From contig DHDF01000132.1 in the NCBI GenBank assembly GCA_002399225.1, forward strand, positions 14,284 through 25,334: a DNA stretch of 11,051 nucleotides, given 5' to 3'. Each line of letters begins with the position of its first letter. Position 1 is the stretch's first letter. Position numbers and translations under genes: made by a program. The stretch is from a bacterium UBA4883 (GTDB taxonomy: Bacteria > Bacillota > Clostridia > Oscillospirales > Acutalibacteraceae). Under the pieces are notes generated by a model. That model saw only the letters and a list, made by a program, of their open reading frames with translations, was not told where the DNA came from and made no database searches. This document shows positions 6,770 through 11,051 of the stretch, in pieces.

Positions 6770-7690
6770 ATGAAAAAATTGATACTGCCTTTTTTGGCTG
6801 TTACCCTGGCGGCCGCTTCCCTGGTGGGATGTTCCGGTTCCCCGGCGGCCGGTTCCTCGGCCGTTCAGTCGAAAGCCGCAGTTTCTGCTTCAGATACCTC
6901 TGCCGTATCCGGTCAGGTGACCTGTTCCGGCTCTTCTGCACTGCAGCCGCTGGTCCAGGCCGCAGCCGACAGCTTCCAGGAGAAGAATCCGGATGTTTCC
7001 GTCATGGTAAATGCCGGAGGTTCGGGGACCGGTTTGCAGAATGTTTCGGACAAAACCGTTGACATCGGAGATTCCGACCTTTTTGCCGAGGAAAAACTGG
7101 ATTCGGCGAAGGCATCTGCGCTGGAAGACCATATCGTCTGTGTCGTCGGCGTTGCTGCGGTGGTCAACCCGAAGGTCGATGTGAGTAACGTGACAAAACA
7201 GCAACTTCTCGATATCTTCACCGGCAAGACGACAAATTGGAAAGAACTCGGCGGAAAAGATCAGAAAATCGTCATTATCAACCGCCCGGTCTCTTCCGGG
7301 ACCCGCGCGCTTTTTAAAAAATATGCGCTGGAGGGGAAAGGCGAAGCTGCAGGTGTCGCTCTGACGGAGGATAATTCCGGTATCCTGAAGCAAAATGTGG
7401 CGCAGACTCCCGGCGCAATCGCCTACCTCGCTTTTTCTTACCTGACGGACAGCACGGTCAAATCGCTTTCCATCGACGGAGTCAAGCCGACCTACGACAA
7501 TATCTACAGCGGCAGATACGGCGTTTGGGGATATGAACACATGTACACGTACGGAAAAGCGACCGGCGCGGCCAAGGCTTTCCTGAATTACATTCAGGGG
7601 CCGGACTGTGAAAAGGTCATTGCGGAGAAAGGATATGGACTCTCTCAGAAGATGACGGTGAAACGCAGCGCACCCGGTGCAAAACAATGA
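6770..7690 (+). CDS. pstS: Phosphate ABC transporter substrate-binding lipoprotein PstS
   Basis: Extracytoplasmic receptor that binds inorganic phosphate and delivers it to the PstCA channel. It has 306 residues. A lipoprotein signal peptide is clear: MKK, a hydrophobic stretch, then lipobox LVGC with the lipid-modified cysteine at residue 21. A Ser/Ala-rich tether follows (about 22-45). The mature domain has phosphate-binding-family landmarks CSGSSALQPLVQAAADSF, GSGTGL, a DIGDSDLFAEE segment and SSGTRALFKKYAL. The DSD form of the third element is, to my knowledge, common in clostridial PstS-like proteins. The start is supported by AAAGGAG at 6752-6758, 11 bases upstream (a slightly long spacing). 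It is the first gene of the pst operon and is followed by an intercistronic stem-loop region. A likely Pho box precedes it, so induction by phosphate starvation is expected. Confidence 0.96.
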   Translation: MKKLILPFLAVTLAAASLVGCSGSPAAGSSAVQSKAAVSASDTSAVSGQVTCSGSSALQPLVQAAADSFQEKNPDVSVMVNAGGSGTGLQNVSDKTVDIGDSDLFAEEKLDSAKASALEDHIVCVVGVAAVVNPKVDVSNVTKQQLLDIFTGKTTNWKELGGKDQKIVIINRPVSSGTRALFKKYALEGKGEAAGVALTEDNSGILKQNVAQTPGAIAYLAFSYLTDSTVKSLSIDGVKPTYDNIYSGRYGVWGYEHMYTYGKATGAAKAFLNYIQGPDCEKVIAEKGYGLSQKMTVKRSAPGAKQ

Positions 7691-7830
7691 AAAAACGGAC
7701 GTTGACAGCTTTGCATAAAACCCGCCGGAAGACTTCCGGCGGCCGAAGGATTCCGCCCGGCGGCGGGGCCCTTTCGGCAGTTTCCGGGGAATGCTGCTCC
7801 TTGCCGTTTAAAAATGCGGAGGTGCCGCAA
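7691..7830 (+). other. GC-rich structured intercistronic region between pstS and pstC
   Basis: A perfect 9-bp hairpin with a 3-base loop lies at 7722-7742. Immediately after it, GCCGAA (7742-7747) can pair with TTCGGC (7773-7778) around an inner CCGCC/GGCGG stem (7753-7757 with 7762-7766); alternative pairings between the two elements are possible. No T-run follows, so this is not a classical terminator. In known pst operons pstS transcript is often more abundant than the downstream genes through processing or stabilisation at such a structure; that role here is inferred. An in-frame ATG at 7687, overlapping the pstS stop, would turn the region into a 48-residue Arg/Gly/Pro-rich extension of PstC, which I consider non-coding. 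Confidence 0.7.
7818..7822 (+). promoter_or_regulatory. Ribosome binding site that fixes the pstC start
   Basis: GGAGG lies 8 bases before the ATG at 7831. The upstream in-frame ATG at 7687 has no ribosome binding site, so this supports the shorter PstC. Confidence 0.8.
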
Positions 7831-8730
7831 ATGCGGGGGAAATCCATGTTTCGAAAAGAATATTTCGGGCGTATCGTTGTGACGATCGCCGGGCTGTTTC
7901 TCATCTTTCTGACCATTTCCATCGGCGCGTTTCTGCTCTACCGGGGAGCGGCGACCTTTACCGCGGATCACCACAGTGTCGCCGAGTTTCTGTTTTCTTC
8001 CGATTGGGCCCCGGCACAGCAAGGGAGCGGCGGCAAAGTGGGAGCGGCGATTTTTATTGCCGGTTCCATTCTGATCAGTTCGTTTGCCCTGTTTTTAGCC
8101 ACGCCGTTCAGCTTGGCGGCGGCGGTCTTCATGACGGAAATTTCCCCCAGACTGGGCCGCAAGGTTCTCCAGCCCGCCGTTGAGATTTTTGTCGGCATCC
8201 CGTCTGTCGTTTACGGTTGGGTTGGGCTGACGGTTCTGGTGCCTTTTCTCGCCGGCGTTTTTCACCTCGCTTACGGCTACAGCGTCCTCGCCGGGGCCGT
8301 GGTGCTTGCCGTGATGATTTTTCCCACCATCACGAGCGTTTCCGTGGATGCCATCCGAAATGTTCCGATCGAGTACAAAGAGGCTTCCTATGGCCTCGGT
8401 TCCACCCGCTGGCAGATGATCCGCCGCGTCATTGTTCCGACCGCCGTGCCGGGAATCCTCACGGGTGTTGTGCTCGGACTGGCCCGCGCGTTCGGCGAGG
8501 CGCTCGCCGTCGCCATGGTGATAGGGAAGATGCAGGCTTTTCCGGAAAATCTTCTCCTTTCGCCGACCACAAACCTGACGGCCGAAATTACGGCGGATAT
8601 GGGAAACACTACGCTGGGCAGTGAGATCAACAACGCGCTCTGGTCCATGGCGCTGCTGCTCCTGCTGATCTCTTTCCTCTTTATTTTGATGATCCGAGCC
8701 ATCGGAAAATTGGGGGCCGGGCAAAAATGA
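7831..8730 (+). CDS. pstC: Phosphate ABC transporter permease PstC
   Basis: Inner-membrane permease subunit that, with PstA, forms the phosphate translocation path. From the ATG at 7831 it has 299 residues, normal for the family. The N-terminal segment after MRGKSMFRKEYFG is a transmembrane helix, and several more hydrophobic helices follow. Family landmarks include SPRLGRKVLQPAVEIFVGIP followed by SVVYGW, and the cytoplasmic EAA loop (EASYGLGSTRWQMIRRVIVP), which docks on the ATPase. A later in-frame ATG (7846, MFRKEYFG) is possible but its upstream spacing is worse. The frame could be extended to 7687, but this would add a low-complexity, highly structured stretch unlike other PstC proteins. 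The stop overlaps the pstA start (ATGA), suggesting coupled translation. Confidence 0.94.
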   Translation: MRGKSMFRKEYFGRIVVTIAGLFLIFLTISIGAFLLYRGAATFTADHHSVAEFLFSSDWAPAQQGSGGKVGAAIFIAGSILISSFALFLATPFSLAAAVFMTEISPRLGRKVLQPAVEIFVGIPSVVYGWVGLTVLVPFLAGVFHLAYGYSVLAGAVVLAVMIFPTITSVSVDAIRNVPIEYKEASYGLGSTRWQMIRRVIVPTAVPGILTGVVLGLARAFGEALAVAMVIGKMQAFPENLLLSPTTNLTAEITADMGNTTLGSEINNALWSMALLLLLISFLFILMIRAIGKLGAGQK

Positions 8731-9623
8731 GACAAATCCATCAGAAAGCAAAAGCCGCGGACCGGGCGGCAACGGCGGCCCTTTATGCCGTCGCGGGCTT
8801 TTTTCTGGCGCTGCTCGCCGCGTTCACCATTTATATTCTTTACAGAGGAGCCCTGGCGTTTCGCCCGGAGTACCTGAGCTTTACCCGGCAGGGGATCGGG
8901 CCGCAGTTTTTTAATACCGTCTATCTTGTCTTTCTTTCCCTTCTGATTTCGGTTCCGGTCGGGGCCGCGGCGGGGATCTATATGGCGGAATATGCGGGAG
9001 AAGGCAGGCTGACGCATTTTCTGCGCACCTGCATTGAAACGCTTGCCTCTCTGCCTTCCATCGTCGTCGGGCTGTTCGGTTACCTTGTCTTTCTCATGAT
9101 GACAGGTTCGCACTGGAATCTGCTTGCCGGCGCACTGGCTGTTTCCATTCTGAACATCCCTTCCCTCACAACGGTGACGGAAGACGCGCTGGAGGGCGTT
9201 CCGGTTCAACTTCGGGAAGGAAGCCTCGGCCTGGGCGCAACGCACTGGCAGACCATTACGGGCGTTCTCCTGCCAGCGGCGCTGCCCCGCATCATCACGG
9301 GCATTGTCATGGCGGCTGGCAGAGGCTTCGGGGAAGCCGCCGCCCTGCTCTTCACCTCGGGGATGAACTCCGATGTGAATTTCCATAACTGGAACCCGTT
9401 CAGTCTCCGTTCCCCTCTGAATCCCCTCCGCCCGGCGGATACCCTTGCCGTGCATATCTGGGCGCTCAAGACCGAAGGGGTAGAAGCGAACGCCGCTCAG
9501 CTTTCCGATCTTTCCTCCGCCGTGCTGATTCTCATGGTGTTTGCATTCAGTCTGGGGTCGCGCTGGATCGGCGGCAGGCTGGAGCGCCGGATGACCGGCG
9601 GTTTCAAGGAGGGGAAAAAATGA
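8727..9623 (+). CDS. pstA: Phosphate ABC transporter permease PstA
   Basis: Second membrane permease subunit of the Pst importer, 298 residues. It has a first hydrophobic helix at about 18-42, the family segment [10 protein letters not shown], then [19 protein letters not shown], and an EAA loop ([20 protein letters not shown]) followed by [15 protein letters not shown]. Its ATG overlaps the pstC stop by ATGA, and the only Shine-Dalgarno-like sequence is a G-run in the end of pstC, so translation is probably coupled to pstC. Its own stop overlaps the pstB start in the same way. Order and overlaps are typical of a pst operon and make the assignment to PstA rather than a second PstC secure. Confidence 0.95.
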   Translation: MRQIHQKAKAADRAATAALYAVAGFFLALLAAFTIYILYRGALAFRPEYLSFTRQGIGPQFFNTVYLVFLSLLISVPVGAAAGIYMAEYAGEGRLTHFLRTCIETLASLPSIVVGLFGYLVFLMMTGSHWNLLAGALAVSILNIPSLTTVTEDALEGVPVQLREGSLGLGATHWQTITGVLLPAALPRIITGIVMAAGRGFGEAAALLFTSGMNSDVNFHNWNPFSLRSPLNPLRPADTLAVHIWALKTEGVEANAAQLSDLSSAVLILMVFAFSLGSRWIGGRLERRMTGGFKEGKK

Positions 9624-10375
9624 GCGTTAAAATCAGTGTCAAGTCCCTGAATCTGCATTACGGCGACCTGCACGCCCTGAAAAATATCAGCATGGAAATC
9701 GAGAAATGTCGTGTGACGGCGCTGATCGGTCCTTCCGGCTGCGGCAAATCGACTTTTCTGAAGACCTTAAACCGGATGAACGACCTTGTGCCGGGCGTGA
9801 AGATCGAGGGGACGGTCAGAATAGACGGCAGGGATATTTATTCCCGCGAAACGGATGTGACCCTTCTGCGCAAGCAGGTCGGTATGGTCTTTCAAAAGCC
9901 GAATCCGTTTCCGATGTCCATCTATGACAATATCGCCTACGGCCCGCGGATTCACGGGATAAAAAAGGGACGCAGACTCGATGAAATTGTGGAGAACAGC
10001 CTGCGGGGCGCAGCGCTCTGGGAGGAAGTCAGGGACCGCCTCAAAAAAAGCGCCCTCGGCCTCTCCGGCGGCCAGCAGCAGAGGCTCTGTATCGCGCGCG
10101 CGCTTGCCGTGGAGCCGGAGGTTCTGCTGATGGACGAACCGACCAGCGCGCTCGATCCTATCTCGACGATGAAAATTGAAAATCTGATTTCCACCCTCCG
10201 GGAAAGGTATACTATCGTAATCGTCACTCATAATATGCAGCAGGCCGCCCGTATTTCAGATTATACCGCTTTTTTCCTGCACGGGGAAGTCGTGGAATAC
10301 GCCCAGACGGGCGATCTGTTCTCCATGCCGAAAGACAAGCGGACAGAAGATTACATCACGGGAAGGTTCGGCTGA
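9620..10375 (+). CDS. pstB: Phosphate ABC transporter ATP-binding protein PstB
   Basis: ATPase that energises phosphate uptake through PstCA, on the cytoplasmic face of the membrane. It has 251 residues, the usual length for PstB. All ABC motifs are intact: Walker [10 protein letters not shown] (37-45), Q-loop [14 protein letters not shown] starting at 91, signature LSGGQQQR (148-155), Walker B VLLMDEP (168-174) with catalytic Glu173, D-loop SALDP and switch His204. The FQKPNPFP motif and the RMNDLVPG segment are typical of PstB rather than other importer ATPases. A strong AAGGAGG (9606-9612) lies 7 bases before the ATG, which overlaps the pstA stop by ATGA. A terminator-like hairpin follows the stop codon. 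Confidence 0.97.
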   Translation: MSVKISVKSLNLHYGDLHALKNISMEIEKCRVTALIGPSGCGKSTFLKTLNRMNDLVPGVKIEGTVRIDGRDIYSRETDVTLLRKQVGMVFQKPNPFPMSIYDNIAYGPRIHGIKKGRRLDEIVENSLRGAALWEEVRDRLKKSALGLSGGQQQRLCIARALAVEPEVLLMDEPTSALDPISTMKIENLISTLRERYTIVIVTHNMQQAARISDYTAFFLHGEVVEYAQTGDLFSMPKDKRTEDYITGRFG

Positions 10376-10378
10376 AAA

Positions 10379-10413
10379 CCCCGCCTGCCTTTCCCGGCGG
10401 AGGCTTTCTTTTT
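10379..10413 (+). terminator. Terminator-like hairpin between pstB and phoU
   Basis: The sequence CCCCGCC (10379-10385) can pair with GGCGG-A-GG (10396-10403, one bulged A) around a 10-base loop, followed by CTTTCTTTTT (10404-10413). It starts 3 bases after the pstB stop. The loop is large, the stem has a bulge and the T-tract is interrupted, so partial termination is more likely than complete. Confidence 0.65.
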
Positions 10414-10414
10414 C

Positions 10415-10433
10415 AGACGGGGCCGTCTATAAT
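10415..10433 (+). promoter_or_regulatory. Candidate phoU promoter with palindrome in the spacer
   Basis: A perfect TATAAT box (10428-10433) lies 21 bases before the phoU ATG. No good -35 box is present at the usual distance (TTTCTT at 10405-10410 is poor and coincides with the terminator T-tract). A 14-base inverted repeat, AGACGG-GG-CCGTCT (10415-10428), fills the spacer and overlaps the first T of the -10 box; it could be an operator or a chance palindrome. A transcript starting near 10440 would have a very short leader, beginning essentially at the ribosome binding site. Confidence 0.45.
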
Positions 10434-10454
10434 AAAACACAGGGAGGAACCAAA

Positions 10455-11051
10455 ATGAGTGCGAGGACAGAATTCGATCGGGAGCTGGAGCAGCTGCACC
10501 TGGAGCTTATCCGCATGGGCGGCATGATTGAAGCTGCGATAGACCAGTCTATCCAGGCACTGGAGAAGCATGATCAGACCTTGGCCGCGAAAGTGGTCAG
10601 CGGGGACAAGGACATCGACAATATGGAGCGCGACATTGAATCCAGATGCCTTCACCTGCTTTTGAGGCAGCAGCCTGTCGCAAAAGACCTGAGGGCCGTT
10701 TCGACTGCCCTGAAAATCATCACGGACATGGAGCGGATAGGGGATCACGCCTCCGACATTGCGGACCTCAGCATGAGGTTTGGGGACGAGCCCTATATCA
10801 AGACCATGGAACATGTCCCGATGATGGCCTCGACCGCTTCCGGAATGGTGAAGGACAGCATCAACGCGTTCGTGAAAAGCGACGTGGAGGCTTCTCAGGA
10901 GGTGATCGAACGGGACGACGAGGTTGACCGGATGTTTGAAACCATCAAGCAGGATATTATTTCCGTTCTGGTTAAGACCCCGAACTTCGCGGATCAGGCA
11001 ATCGATTTCCTGATGATTGCGAAATATCTGGAGCGCATCGGCGACCACGCC
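10455..11051 (+). CDS. phoU: Phosphate signalling/transport regulator PhoU, 3'-truncated by window edge
   Basis: PhoU is a cytoplasmic, membrane-associated all-helical protein that restrains Pst transport and relays phosphate sufficiency to the Pho two-component system. The frame is open to the end of the window with 199 codons visible, out of about 215-225 in the family, so only the C-terminal tip is missing. The characteristic two repeats of a three-helix bundle are visible, each with the metal-binding motif: DMERIGDHASDIAD starting at residue 91 (Glu93, Asp97, Asp101) and YLERIGDHA at 191-199 (Glu193, Asp197), cut off before the last ligand. AGGGAGG (10441-10447) lies 7 bases before the ATG. 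It closes the pst gene order but is separated from pstB by a hairpin and a possible promoter of its own. Confidence 0.95.
   Translation, partial: MSARTEFDRELEQLHLELIRMGGMIEAAIDQSIQALEKHDQTLAAKVVSGDKDIDNMERDIESRCLHLLLRQQPVAKDLRAVSTALKIITDMERIGDHASDIADLSMRFGDEPYIKTMEHVPMMASTASGMVKDSINAFVKSDVEASQEVIERDDEVDRMFETIKQDIISVLVKTPNFADQAIDFLMIAKYLERIGDHA

Noticed and set aside
7687..7830. PstC start at the ATGA overlap with pstS
   Set aside because: Despite the attractive overlap there is no ribosome binding site, the encoded stretch is Arg/Gly/Pro-rich and unlike PstC, and it would be translated through strong RNA hairpins; the ATG at 7831 has GGAGG.
10413..11048. Long open frame (211 codons) antisense to phoU
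   Set aside because: The plus strand encodes an unmistakable PhoU with both metal-binding motifs; the opposite frame is His-rich with no domain and no start signal.

Overview
The window looks like a piece of chromosome from a strictly anaerobic, fermentative Firmicute, most likely a clostridial (Oscillospirales/Ruminococcaceae-like) organism. The signs are a large single-chain pyruvate:ferredoxin oxidoreductase, strong AGGAGG-type ribosome binding sites, a clostridial-style PstS lipoprotein and moderate-to-high G+C. The placement is inferred from gene style only, because no rRNA or other taxonomic marker is present.

Left part (1-2985, + strand): the 3' five-sixths of the pyruvate:ferredoxin oxidoreductase gene (nifJ/por), cut off at its 5' end by the window edge and closed by a strong hairpin terminator that may also serve the convergent gene. 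Next (3095-5347, - strand): one gene encoding a fused trehalose-6-phosphate synthase and trehalose-6-phosphate phosphatase, a complete two-step trehalose pathway in one polypeptide. After a 333-base non-coding gap comes a YheO/DauR-type regulator gene (5681-6361, - strand). Its best start is internal to the longest ORF, and its control region carries a repeated nonamer.

Right part (6770-11051, + strand): a phosphate-specific transport operon in the canonical order pstS-pstC-pstA-pstB-phoU. PstS captures phosphate outside the cell, PstC and PstA form the membrane channel, PstB powers import, and PhoU (cut off at the window end) couples the transporter to phosphate signalling. A pair of TTTACA motifs with 11-base periodicity upstream of pstS resembles a Pho box. 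A GC-rich stem-loop region separates pstS from pstC. pstC/pstA and pstA/pstB overlap by ATGA, and a terminator-like hairpin followed by a perfect TATAAT box separates pstB from phoU. The histidine kinase/response regulator pair that would normally control this operon is not in the window.

I see no mobile elements, CRISPR arrays, tRNAs or rRNAs, and no clearly novel multi-gene system. The interesting points are regulatory: RNA structures around the pst genes, the repeats at the regulator promoter, and overlapping alternative hairpins at the end of the trehalose gene.
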